A program made the translations under genes and the position numbers. The notes beneath the pieces were generated by a model. It worked only from the letters and a program-made list of their open reading frames with translations. It made no database searches and was not told the DNA's origin. From Cyanobacteria bacterium OH_CFB_184 (GTDB lineage Bacteria; Cyanobacteriota; Vampirovibrionia; Gastranaerophilales; Gastranaerophilaceae), in NCBI GenBank assembly GCA_023414155.1, contig JAEZOG010000159.1, positions 1 to 9,621 of the forward strand: 9,621 nt of DNA, written 5' to 3'. Shown here in pieces: positions 1 through 7,079 of this stretch; the first letter of the stretch is position 1, and the number at the start of each line of letters is the position of its first letter.

Positions 1-755
1 GTACAAAAGGAACTATTGATGATAAACAATTGAATGTTTTCTCTGAAGCTTTAGAAAATATCTCTAATAGCGTGAATGTAGTTTTTTTGTGTAAACTCCC
101 AAGAGATGAGAATAAAAAAGTCGATACAAGAAAAAAACTTTATAAAATAATTTCAAAACATGCAACTGTAAAAGAGTTCCCTCAGTACCGCACGTACGAA
201 AAAGAACTTCCGACACTTATTCAATCAATGGCTAAAGAAAAAGGCTTAAGTATCGATTCGACGATAGCTTCTTATGTTATTGAGCAGCTGGGAGCTAATT
301 TAAGGCTCATTGATTCAGAGCTTGAAAAGTTAAAAATTGCAATACATCCAAAAAATAAGCCTTCAATTGACGATGTGAAAACATATTGCGTATGCAGTGA
401 GGATATTTTTGCGCTTGCTGACTTAATAGTAGCAAGAGATAAAAATAATATATTAGACCAGTTCCACAAATTGATTGATAAACGTCATTATCTAGAGGTG
501 CTTTCAGTTCTTCAGACAAATCTTCAGAAATTTATTTTTATAAAAACTTATGAAAAGAAGGCTAGTGCTAAAGAGATAGGTTCGCAAATAAATTTACATG
601 AATTCGTAGTAAAAAAAACTATTGAAAAACTGGCGAAAAATGATCTTTTGCAACTTATAAAAATTAAAGAAAATCTTACTATGGCTGAATTCAAAATAAA
701 ATCAGGACAAATTGATTCACCTGCTATAGCTATAGAAGTGGCATTGTTGAGGTAG
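1..755 (+). CDS. holA: DNA polymerase III subunit delta, C-terminal part (5' end outside window)
   Basis: Delta is the clamp-loader subunit that opens the sliding clamp (DnaN). The reading frame is open to the left edge (first full codon at position 3), so the TTG at 30 is an internal codon, not the start. About 251 codons are visible against roughly 330-345 in full-length family members, so the missing part is the first ~80 residues, where the clamp-binding element of domain I normally lies. The visible part has the family pattern: a stretch around FPQYRTYEKELPTLIQSMAKE, then a helical region with LGANLRLIDSELEKL (delta's counterpart of the AAA+ lid), and a C-terminal helical collar domain from about SIDDVKTYC to the end. 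The stop codon is 3 nt before holB, so the two subunits of the same complex are probably co-translated. Identification is by overall family resemblance and this neighbour; the missing N-terminus cannot be judged. Confidence 0.88.
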   Translation, partial: TKGTIDDKQLNVFSEALENISNSVNVVFLCKLPRDENKKVDTRKKLYKIISKHATVKEFPQYRTYEKELPTLIQSMAKEKGLSIDSTIASYVIEQLGANLRLIDSELEKLKIAIHPKNKPSIDDVKTYCVCSEDIFALADLIVARDKNNILDQFHKLIDKRHYLEVLSVLQTNLQKFIFIKTYEKKASAKEIGSQINLHEFVVKKTIEKLAKNDLLQLIKIKENLTMAEFKIKSGQIDSPAIAIEVALLR

Positions 756-758
756 TTT

Positions 759-1709
759 ATGAATGAAGTTTTGAAAAATAAATATCCTTATCTTTCTAAT
801 TTTTTCAGTGAAATTTTTAAAAGCACTGGCTCAAGCATTGCAAATTCACTTATTTTTTATGGTTCAGATGTGCTTGCGCAGTATTATTTTGCAATGAGTT
901 TAGCTAAACAGTTAAATTGCCTCCACAATGGCGATGAAGATTGCAATTGCGTCAACTGCAATTGGATTAGAGCAAATAATCATCCTGCTGTTATTACAAT
1001 TTCAAAGGTTGATAATAAAACAGATGATTCAAAGACCGTAATTTCCAAGCAACAAATTGATTTGATTAAAGATTCTTTGGTAAATTCTTCTTCTTATCAT
1101 AGGGTTTTTATTTTTTGTGATGCTGAATACAAGAAATTATCCCAACAAGAAATTGAAACAAAAGAAGAATTTTCAAAAATTCAGATAGAATTGCCTACCT
1201 CAGGTGATGATAGTTTAAGTTGGTATCCTAAAGGGCTTACCAAGAATTGTTTTCAGGATGTTGCAGCCAACGCTTTGTTAAAGTCTATTGAAGAACCTCC
1301 CGTGGGAGTTACTTTTATCTTTTTGACTGAGGATAAAAATGATCTTATTTCAACGATTATCTCAAGATCTCAAGCATTTTTCATACCAAATTTTGTAAAA
1401 GAAACATACAATACTTCTTTTTTAGACGATATTTTGAGCGATTATCCTTCTTTAGAAATATCAAATGCGATAAAGTTAGCGAAAATTCTTCAAGAATATC
1501 AGGCAAAAAATGATTTAAGTTCGACAAATGTTTTAGATTGTCTTCAATATTATTTAAAACAAATTTTGTTCGTAAATAAAGATAATAAACCAATTTTTTA
1601 TAAAGTATTAAGTGATATTCAAAAAGTCCAAGAATCAAAAAAAATGATAAAAGCACACGTGAAAGATGCTGTTGTATTTGAAGATTTGGCTTTTTCTTTG
1701 TGCAAATAA
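759..1709 (+). CDS. holB: DNA polymerase III subunit delta prime
   Basis: Delta prime is the rigid stator of the clamp-loader pentamer. The protein has 316 residues, close to the usual 310-335. The ATG at 759 has a GAGG Shine-Dalgarno (749-752) inside the end of holA, 6 nt upstream. Visible family marks are a P-loop region that has lost its GKT (LIFYGSDVLAQYY, residues 31-43), as expected for a subunit that does not bind ATP; a zinc-finger cysteine set C54, C62, C64, C67; an inactive Walker B-like strand RVFIFCDAEY (115-124); the hallmark ANALLKSIEEPP (170-181); and a conserved SR pair (S202-R203), where R203 would act in trans as an arginine finger. The Walker B-like strand and the ANALLK helix are normally about 10 residues apart. 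Here D121 and N171 are 50 apart, which implies an in-frame insertion of about 40 residues (roughly 125-165). The C-terminal collar domain is poorly conserved but of normal length. Confidence 0.9.
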   Translation: MNEVLKNKYPYLSNFFSEIFKSTGSSIANSLIFYGSDVLAQYYFAMSLAKQLNCLHNGDEDCNCVNCNWIRANNHPAVITISKVDNKTDDSKTVISKQQIDLIKDSLVNSSSYHRVFIFCDAEYKKLSQQEIETKEEFSKIQIELPTSGDDSLSWYPKGLTKNCFQDVAANALLKSIEEPPVGVTFIFLTEDKNDLISTIISRSQAFFIPNFVKETYNTSFLDDILSDYPSLEISNAIKLAKILQEYQAKNDLSSTNVLDCLQYYLKQILFVNKDNKPIFYKVLSDIQKVQESKKMIKAHVKDAVVFEDLAFSLCK

Positions 1710-1737
1710 AAACATTTTTCTAAATTAATACGTATTG

Positions 1738-1766
1738 TTAACAGAACACCGTTTTGGTGATATAAT
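1738..1766 (+). promoter_or_regulatory. Sigma-70 promoter for ftsH (and the ferritin gene)
   Basis: The -35 is TTAACA (1738-1743, 5 of 6 to consensus), the spacer is 17 nt, and the -10 is a perfect TATAAT (1761-1766) preceded by TG at 1758-1759 (extended -10). Transcription would start near 1773, giving a leader of about 27 nt before the ftsH ATG. Two small dyads lie here: AATACGTATT (1727-1736) directly upstream of the -35, and CACC-GTTTT-GGTG (1747-1759) inside the spacer. Either could be a regulator site or chance. No sequence resembling the CIRCE heat-shock element was noticed. Confidence 0.8.
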
Positions 1767-1799
1767 GCTTACATACATACATTAATTGAGGAAATTTAT

Positions 1800-3665
1800 A
1801 TGAATAAAAGCCAATCGGTTGGGGTTTGGATTGTTGTAGCATTATTGGTCCTGTCATTGATTTCAATGCTTTTTACCGGTACGACTACAACTACAAAGGA
1901 TCTATCATACTCTGATTTTCTAGCAAAAGTTAAGAGCAACGAGATAAAAGCTGTTGAAATAGAGAGAGATACTCTTATTGCAAAACCTGTGAATGCTCAA
2001 ATAACTCCTAAGGTTGAAAAGGCTCTTCAAACGCCTGCTACTCTTCAGTACAAGGTTATGATTCCTTTAAATGATACTAGTATGTATCCTTTGTTCAATG
2101 AATATAATGTAAATGTAAGTATTAAAAAACCTAGCGATTCTTCTTCGTTTTTAGGATTTTTAGGTACAGCGTTGCCATTGCTGTTGATAATAGGTATCTT
2201 TGTAATAATGGCAAAAACACTTCAAGCAGGCGGTTCTCAAGCAATGTCTTTTGGTAAAAGCAAAGCTAAACTTATGCTTGATAATAAAGTAAAAATTACT
2301 TTTAAAGATGTCGCCGGTATCGATGAAGAAAAACAAGAACTCGAAGAGATTGTTGATTTCTTGAAAAACGGCGAAAAATATATGAAACTGGGAGCTAAAA
2401 TTCCAAAAGGCGTATTGCTTGTTGGGGTTCCTGGTACTGGTAAAACTCTTATGGCAAAAGCAGTTGCCGGAGAAGCTGGTGTGCCATTCTTCTCTATAAG
2501 CGGTTCAGACTTCGTTGAAATGTTTGTTGGGGTCGGTGCTTCAAGAGTTAGAGACTTATTTGAACAAGCTAAAAAGCACCAACCTTGTATTATCTTTATC
2601 GATGAAATCGATGCAGTAGGTCGTCAACGTGGTGCTGGTCTTGGTGGCGGACATGATGAAAGAGAACAAACTCTAAACCAACTTCTTGTTGAAATGGATG
2701 GTTTTGATGAGAACGTTAATATAATCGTAGTTGCGGCTACAAACAGACCTGATATCCTTGATAATGCACTTTTAAGACCGGGTCGTTTCGATAGACAAAT
2801 TATGGTAGGACCTCCTGATGTAAAAGGAAGAGAAGAAATCTTAATGGTTCACGCTAAAGGTAAACAAATTGATGATACCGTTGATTTGAAAGTTTTAGCT
2901 AAGAGAACTCCAGGATTTACAGGTGCTGACCTTCAAAACTTATTGAATGAAGCAGCTTTGCTTTCTGCACGTAACGGAAAAAGTAAAATCGGTATGGATG
3001 AAGTAGATTCTTCAATCGATAGAGTTATTGTCGGTATTGAGAAGAAAAGCAAAGTTATGACTGATGAAGATAAAGAAGCAACTTCATACCATGAAGTAGG
3101 TCACGCATTGCTTCACTTCTTCTTAGAAAATGCAGATAAATTACATAAAGTTACTATTATTCCTAGAGGATTTGCTCTGGGCGTGACTTGGAACTTGCCT
3201 GAAGATAATAAAGTTCACGTTACAAAAGCTAAATTACTCGATCAAATCACTGTTGCCCTCGGTGGTAGAGTAGCAGAAGAAATTATCTACGGGGCAGATA
3301 AAGTTTCAACAGGTGCTTCTTCTGATATCCAAAAAGTAACAGATTTGGCAAGAAAAATGGTTACTATGTGGGGTATGTCAGATAAAATGGGAACTATGGC
3401 ATACGGAAAATCTCAAGAGCACGTATTTATGGGTAGAGACTTTGGTCATACAAGAGATTTCTCAGAAGAAATTGCAGCAGATCTAGATAAAGAAGTTAAG
3501 AGAATAATTGATGAAAGATATGATGTAGCAAAACGTATTCTTTCAGAAAATAGAGATATGCTTGATTCTATTGCAAGAGAGCTTCTAGAAAAAGAAACAT
3601 TAGATGAAAAAGATGTCGCAGATATTATTGAAAGAATAAAATCACAACGCGAACATCAAGCTTAA
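1800..3665 (+). CDS. ftsH: ATP-dependent zinc metalloprotease FtsH
   Basis: FtsH is a membrane-anchored hexameric AAA+ protease that extracts and degrades misfolded membrane proteins and short-lived regulators. At 621 residues it is full length. The order is: transmembrane helix 1 (about 8-27), extracytoplasmic domain (about 30-115), transmembrane helix 2 (about 118-140), then AAA+ domain and peptidase domain. Visible motifs are Walker A GVPGTGKT (209-216), Walker B IIFIDEID (264-271), pore loop MFVG (241-244), a second region of homology ending LLRPGRFDR (324-332) with its arginines, and zinc motif HEVGH (431-435). D509 in STGASSD is the probable third zinc ligand. Two residues differ from the most usual forms: GPPGTGKT is GVPGTGKT and HEAGH is HEVGH; the catalytic residues are kept. 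The ATG has a GAGGA Shine-Dalgarno 8 nt upstream (from 1788) and its own strong promoter. The ferritin gene follows 13 nt after the stop. Confidence 0.97.
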   Translation: MNKSQSVGVWIVVALLVLSLISMLFTGTTTTTKDLSYSDFLAKVKSNEIKAVEIERDTLIAKPVNAQITPKVEKALQTPATLQYKVMIPLNDTSMYPLFNEYNVNVSIKKPSDSSSFLGFLGTALPLLLIIGIFVIMAKTLQAGGSQAMSFGKSKAKLMLDNKVKITFKDVAGIDEEKQELEEIVDFLKNGEKYMKLGAKIPKGVLLVGVPGTGKTLMAKAVAGEAGVPFFSISGSDFVEMFVGVGASRVRDLFEQAKKHQPCIIFIDEIDAVGRQRGAGLGGGHDEREQTLNQLLVEMDGFDENVNIIVVAATNRPDILDNALLRPGRFDRQIMVGPPDVKGREEILMVHAKGKQIDDTVDLKVLAKRTPGFTGADLQNLLNEAALLSARNGKSKIGMDEVDSSIDRVIVGIEKKSKVMTDEDKEATSYHEVGHALLHFFLENADKLHKVTIIPRGFALGVTWNLPEDNKVHVTKAKLLDQITVALGGRVAEEIIYGADKVSTGASSDIQKVTDLARKMVTMWGMSDKMGTMAYGKSQEHVFMGRDFGHTRDFSEEIAADLDKEVKRIIDERYDVAKRILSENRDMLDSIARELLEKETLDEKDVADIIERIKSQREHQA

Positions 3666-3678
3666 AAAGGAGATACAA

Positions 3679-4188
3679 ATGATTAACGAAAAAATGCAAA
3701 CAGAATTTAATAATCAAATTAATAGAGAATTATACTCAGCTTATTTATACTTGTCTATGTCCGCATATATGCAAGATATTGGACTTCCGGGATTTGGAAA
3801 CTGGTTAAGAATACAAGCGCAGGAAGAAACAGCTCACGCGATGGGTATGTTTGACTATGTTATCCAAAGAGGCGGAAATGTTAAACTACAAGCAATTGAA
3901 ATGCCTCAACATGAATGGAAAAATGTTTTAGAAGTGTTTGAAGAAACTTTAGCTCATGAGCAAAAAGTAACAGCTTGGATAAATGACCTTGCGGAAGTTG
4001 CTGATGAAACAAAAGACAGAGCCGCAGCTCAGTTTATTCAGTGGTACATCGCAGAGCAAGTTGAAGAAGAAGCTACAGTTACTGATATCATAGCTAAACT
4101 TAAACTTATAAACTTAAACGGTGATGCTTTATTTGCTATGGATAAAGAGTTCGCTGCCAGAACTTTTGTTGCTCCTGTTATCGGATAA
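3679..4188 (+). CDS. ftn: Non-haem bacterial ferritin
   Basis: A 24-mer iron-storage ferritin that oxidises Fe(II) and stores it as a ferric core. The 169-residue length and numbering match E. coli FtnA. The ferroxidase ligands fall at E17, E50, H53, E94, Q127 and E130, and Y24 and W122 are also kept, so the catalytic site appears intact, including the third iron site typical of bacterial ferritins. No bacterioferritin-type haem methionine is evident at the expected place, so it is not called Bfr. An AAAGGAG Shine-Dalgarno (3666-3672) lies 6 nt before the ATG, immediately after the ftsH stop, so it is probably translated from the ftsH transcript. No separate promoter or Fur-like box is obvious in the 13-nt gap; one inside the end of ftsH cannot be excluded. 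The gene ends just before a strong terminator. Confidence 0.95.
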   Translation: MINEKMQTEFNNQINRELYSAYLYLSMSAYMQDIGLPGFGNWLRIQAQEETAHAMGMFDYVIQRGGNVKLQAIEMPQHEWKNVLEVFEETLAHEQKVTAWINDLAEVADETKDRAAAQFIQWYIAEQVEEEATVTDIIAKLKLINLNGDALFAMDKEFAARTFVAPVIG

Positions 4189-4205
4189 GAAGAAAAAGTA
4201 TATAG

Positions 4206-4236
4206 AAAAAGAGAGGTTTTAAAGCCTCTCTTTTTT
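4206..4236. terminator. Bidirectional rho-independent terminator
   Basis: A perfect 11-bp stem, AAAAAGAGAGG (4206-4216) with CCTCTCTTTTT (4225-4235), encloses an 8-nt loop (TTTTAAAG). On the plus strand the GC-bearing stem is followed by a T tract (4231-4236), ending ftsH-ftn. On the minus strand the A tract at 4206-4210 reads as T5, ending the motA-fliN operon. It lies 18 nt after the ferritin stop and 13 nt after the fliN stop, so one hairpin serves two convergent operons. Confidence 0.92.
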
Positions 4237-4249
4237 ATTGAAAATAAAA

Positions 4250-4681
4250 TTATAAATTTTTAATTCTGTCTTCTGGAGCAGTGATTCCTATAACTCTTAA
4301 ACCGAAATTGTCACCGATAACAACTACTTCTCCGTTTGCTATATGCTTGCCGTTTGCGTATAAATCAACAGATTCACCAGCGACTTTGTCTAGCTCAATA
4401 ATAGAACCTTTTGTTAGTTCTAAAACTTTTTTAATTGGCAGGTGACATCTTCCAAGTTCAACTGTAAGTTCAAGTTCAATGTCCATCAAGATGTCTAAGT
4501 TGGCATTTTCTTCGCCTGTAACTTGAGATTCGTGCTCGAATGAAGAGAATTTTACAGGTTGAACAGTCACAGGTTCTGTGTAAGTTTCTTTTTTAGGCTC
4601 AACTTCTGCTTCTATAGTTTCTGCTTCATTAATTATATCTTCATTTAATGATTTTTCTTCTTGAAATTCATTATCTGGCAT
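4250..4681 (-). CDS. fliN: Flagellar motor switch protein FliN
   Basis: FliN forms the lower part of the flagellar C-ring with FliM and FliG and takes part in switching and in export-apparatus docking. The protein has 143 residues. Residues 1 to about 60 form an acidic, Glu/Thr-rich, probably disordered leader (as in several longer FliN proteins). Residues about 62-137 are the SpoA domain, with the family signature LELTVELGRCHLPIKKVLEL, then GSIIELDKVAGESVDLYANG and GEVVVIGDNFGLRV. C79 sits where Thr or Ser is more usual. The ATG has a strong AAAGGAG (4694-4688 on the minus strand) 6 nt upstream. It is the last gene of the operon, 15 nt after fliM, and is followed by the shared terminator. 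The short length and single SpoA domain argue against FliY. Confidence 0.95.
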   Translation of the reverse strand: MPDNEFQEEKSLNEDIINEAETIEAEVEPKKETYTEPVTVQPVKFSSFEHESQVTGEENANLDILMDIELELTVELGRCHLPIKKVLELTKGSIIELDKVAGESVDLYANGKHIANGEVVVIGDNFGLRVIGITAPEDRIKNL

Positions 4682-4696
4682 AATGTACTCCTTTAT

Positions 4697-5758
4697 CTAT
4701 AAGTAGTTTTTCAGGATTTCTGTTGTTTCATCGTATCTATCAGTAATTTTCACGCACATCTTGTTTTTAACAGTACCCGGTTTTGCAAAGAACTTCTTAG
4801 TACCATTTATTTTTACAATCAAATCGTCGTGTATTTTACTATCAAGAAGAACAACGTCTCCTTCTTTTAATGCTATAAAATCTTTTAACGTGATTTGTGT
4901 ATTTCCAAACAACACTTCTATTCCAACATTTGAAGTGTTTAATTTGTTAATCATATTTTGTTTTTCTTCAGCAGTTGCCATTATCCCTTTTGATTGGAAA
5001 ATGTGTTGAGTGTTCAATTGCCCTATTATGCTTTCTAATAAAGGATAAGGAAGGCAAATATTCAATAAACCGTAGTGTTTTCCGCCCATTTGGATTTCTA
5101 AAGTTATTAGCGCTATGATCTCACTTGGGCTTGCAACTTGGACCATACTGTAGCTGTTTTCAATATCAATAAGGGTTGCTTCTGCAGGTATAATTGTTGA
5201 CCAAGAAGATGCAAAAGTATCTATTGTTCTTTCTAAAACCTTTTTGGTAAGAGCTTCTTCGATATCTGTAAGTTCTCTTGTTGATGAGTCTGCAACACCT
5301 ATACCGCCTAACATTCTGTCTACGAAACAAGAAATAACTTCAAAGCTAAAACCTATAAGAATTTGTCCGGGTAATGGTGCTAGTTCAAAAATTCCAACAG
5401 TCATAGGGCTTGGCATTGAAGATATAAATTCATCATATGTAATTTGGTCGACTGATACGACATCGATATTTATTGGAATTCTTAAATAACCGGTCATTGA
5501 AAGTGCAAGTTGTCTTGAAAATTCTCTGTGAATATCTTGAAGACCTCTAAGATGTTCTTTGGAAAATTTATCAGGACGTCTAAAATTGTATAGCTTATAC
5601 CCTTTTTTATACTCGCTTAAGTCTTCAGCATCATTATCCAGATACTGTTCGTAATCATTGTAGCTGTCAAAATTTGTATAAGAAGAAGAGTCTTTACCTT
5701 CTTTATCAGACTGTAAAATATCTTCTTGTATTTCTGATGTTTTTTGCACTTCTGCCAA
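4697..5758 (-). CDS. fliM: Flagellar motor switch protein FliM
   Basis: FliM is the middle C-ring protein that normally receives phosphorylated CheY and relays the switch to FliG. The 353-residue length is normal. Residues 57-81 carry the conserved YNFRRPDKFSKEHLRGLQ block. Residues about 85-270 are the CheC-like middle domain with the GGIG loop (151-154) used for FliG contact. Residues about 275-345 are the C-terminal SpoA domain that pairs with FliN. The first ~55 residues are acidic and Ser/Tyr-rich; the usual CheY-binding motif near the N-terminus (of the LSQxEIDALL type) is not recognisable, although SEIQEDIL (8-15) could be a degenerate form. The start is TTG at 5758: it has AGGAG 9 nt upstream and no ATG is suitably placed. 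That Shine-Dalgarno overlaps the fliL stop codon. Confidence 0.95.
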   Translation of the reverse strand: MAEVQKTSEIQEDILQSDKEGKDSSSYTNFDSYNDYEQYLDNDAEDLSEYKKGYKLYNFRRPDKFSKEHLRGLQDIHREFSRQLALSMTGYLRIPINIDVVSVDQITYDEFISSMPSPMTVGIFELAPLPGQILIGFSFEVISCFVDRMLGGIGVADSSTRELTDIEEALTKKVLERTIDTFASSWSTIIPAEATLIDIENSYSMVQVASPSEIIALITLEIQMGGKHYGLLNICLPYPLLESIIGQLNTQHIFQSKGIMATAEEKQNMINKLNTSNVGIEVLFGNTQITLKDFIALKEGDVVLLDSKIHDDLIVKINGTKKFFAKPGTVKNKMCVKITDRYDETTEILKNYL

Positions 5759-5767
5759 AAGTTTTGA

Positions 5768-5772
5768 CTCCT
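5768..5772 (-). promoter_or_regulatory. Ribosome binding site fixing the TTG start of fliM
   Basis: On the minus strand AGGAG lies 9 nt upstream of the TTG at 5758 and shares bases with the fliL stop (TAGGAG; TAG at 5773-5771). This supports both the non-ATG start and translational coupling of fliL to fliM. Confidence 0.7.
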
Positions 5773-6379
5773 ATTGCATTATAAATTGAGCAAAGCTAAC
5801 TCTTATAACTTCTCTCTCTCCGCCGAATATTGAATCTACAGAGTCTATGATTTCATCTTTAGAAAGTTCTTTGCCAGCTGTAGTTGACAATTCAGAAGAA
5901 GTTTTGCTTGATAAAGCTGAAATAATTGCATCTCTAATAGCAGGTTTGTATTGAGCCATTTCTGCTTCTATAGGTGATACTGCAGGCTCTCCGCCACCGT
6001 GTCCGCCGTGGCCGCCTGATTTTTTAGCAGGTGCTTCATCAGATGGAATTTTGCTGACTTCGATTGCTACGCTTGTTTTTAAATATCTTCTGTTATCAGG
6101 GTCGCTCAAGTTTACTGTAAATTCACCAAGGTCGACGATAATTCCTCGTTCTTCAGCAGTTGCTTGTTCTTCTACAGTTCCTTCAGTTTCGGTTTGTTGA
6201 GCTACCATTTTTTTAGAGAACAAGAAGTCTTGAATGAAATAATTCGCTACTAAGAACATTGAGCAAATTATTGCAGTCGTTACAACGTTTATTATTAGAA
6301 CTTTCGATCCACCGCTTTTGCTGTTATCTGTTTCAGCTTCTTTTGGTTTCATTTCTTTTGGTGCATTTGGTTTTGCCAT
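5771..6379 (-). CDS. fliL: Flagellar basal body-associated protein FliL
   Basis: FliL is a single-pass inner-membrane protein that surrounds and supports the MotA/MotB stator. From the ATG at 6379 it has 202 residues: a charged cytoplasmic tail (1-25), one transmembrane helix (about 26-48, VLIINVVTTAIICSMFLVANY), a linker, and a periplasmic FliL domain from about residue 79 (IIVDLGEFTVNL, RRYLKTSVAIEV, then YKPAIRDAIISALSSKT and VIRVSFAQFIMQ). A TTG at 6391 would add four residues, but those codons contain the GGAG that serves the ATG, so the ATG is preferred. Between the two halves of the FliL domain lies an insert with a Gly/His-rich core (SGGHGGHGGG, residues 121-130), encoded by locally GC-rich DNA. 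The stop overlaps the fliM ribosome binding site; motB ends 19 nt upstream. Confidence 0.9.
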   Translation of the reverse strand: MAKPNAPKEMKPKEAETDNSKSGGSKVLIINVVTTAIICSMFLVANYFIQDFLFSKKMVAQQTETEGTVEEQATAEERGIIVDLGEFTVNLSDPDNRRYLKTSVAIEVSKIPSDEAPAKKSGGHGGHGGGEPAVSPIEAEMAQYKPAIRDAIISALSSKTSSELSTTAGKELSKDEIIDSVDSIFGGEREVIRVSFAQFIMQ

Positions 6380-6385
6380 TTTTAT

Positions 6386-6389
6386 CTCC
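6386..6389 (-). promoter_or_regulatory. Ribosome binding site fixing the ATG start of fliL
   Basis: GGAG on the minus strand lies 6 nt before the ATG at 6379. The upstream in-frame TTG (6391) overlaps this site and has no Shine-Dalgarno of its own in good position, so the longer reading is unlikely. Confidence 0.75.
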
Positions 6390-6398
6390 AATGATTTC

Positions 6399-7079
6399 TT
6401 ATTTTTGATTTGAACTTAGTATTATTATATCAACACGTCGGTTCTGACTTTTACCTTCATATGATGTATTTGGCGCTATGGGCATATATTCTCCATACCC
6501 TACAGCTGACATTTTTTGAGGGCTTAACCCTTGTTTCGAGATTAAATAACTTATTATGTTTGTTGCTCTTGCTGTAGATAATTCCCAGTTTGATGGAAAT
6601 TGTGCCGTGTTTATTGGTGTTGAATCTGTGTGCCCTTCAATTAAAATCCTGTTATCCAGAGTTTTAAGTTCAGAAGCGATACTATCCAATGTACCTAATA
6701 CATCTGGTTTTATTATAGCAGAACCTTCACTAAAAAGCATTTTATCATTAAGTCTAATTATTGCACCTTTGTCACCTTTTAAAAGTTTAGTTTTTGTTTT
6801 TAAGGTTTCATTTTCAGAAAGTTTTTTCAGTATCAAATCTTGTTCTGTGGATTCTTGAATAATACTGTTATTATTGCTTTTCACTTTAGTGTCATTTGTG
6901 TTTTGAGTTGTAAAAACTTTTTGCATATTTTTATTTGCTGATTCTATTTTGGTTTGATCAGGACTTGATAGAGCCCACATAACCATAAATAGGGCAAGGA
7001 GCATTGTTACAAAATCTGCGTATGAGATAACCCATCGATTTAAATAGTCTTTAGAGTATGAATAATAGTCATTTCTCAT
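6399..7079 (-). CDS. motB: Flagellar stator protein MotB
   Basis: MotB pairs with MotA to form the ion channel and anchors it to peptidoglycan. The protein has 226 residues, shorter than E. coli MotB (308) but within the family range. Near the N-terminus it has the signature WVISYADFVTMLLALFMVMW (16-35) with the ion-binding aspartate D22 at the base of the single transmembrane helix. A plug/linker region follows (about 40-110). Residues about 113-222 are an OmpA-like peptidoglycan-binding domain with IEGHTDSTP (147-155), NWELSTARA (164-172) and NRRVDI (213-218). The YADF context resembles proton-type MotB more than sodium-type PomB, but the coupling ion cannot be settled from this. The start ATG overlaps the motA stop (ATGA, 7079-7076), and a GGAG sits 11 nt upstream within motA, so translation is coupled. 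Confidence 0.95.
   Translation of the reverse strand: MRNDYYSYSKDYLNRWVISYADFVTMLLALFMVMWALSSPDQTKIESANKNMQKVFTTQNTNDTKVKSNNNSIIQESTEQDLILKKLSENETLKTKTKLLKGDKGAIIRLNDKMLFSEGSAIIKPDVLGTLDSIASELKTLDNRILIEGHTDSTPINTAQFPSNWELSTARATNIISYLISKQGLSPQKMSAVGYGEYMPIAPNTSYEGKSQNRRVDIIILSSNQK

Noticed and set aside
30..32. TTG at 30 as the start of holA
   Set aside because: The frame is open upstream to position 3 and the protein would lack the N-terminal clamp-binding region; it is an internal codon of a gene cut by the window.
272..519. Reading frames on the minus strand inside holA, and similar ones opposite holB, fliM, motB and motA
   Set aside because: They lie antisense to well-supported conserved genes, have no family resemblance and no consistent ribosome binding sites; they are shadows of the real coding frames.
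1770..1782. Tandem ACAT repeat in the ftsH leader
   Set aside because: Three copies of a 4-nt unit in AT-rich DNA can arise by chance; no structure or function is supported.
6380..6391. TTG start at 6391 giving FliL four more residues
   Set aside because: These codons contain the GGAG that is correctly spaced for the ATG at 6379.
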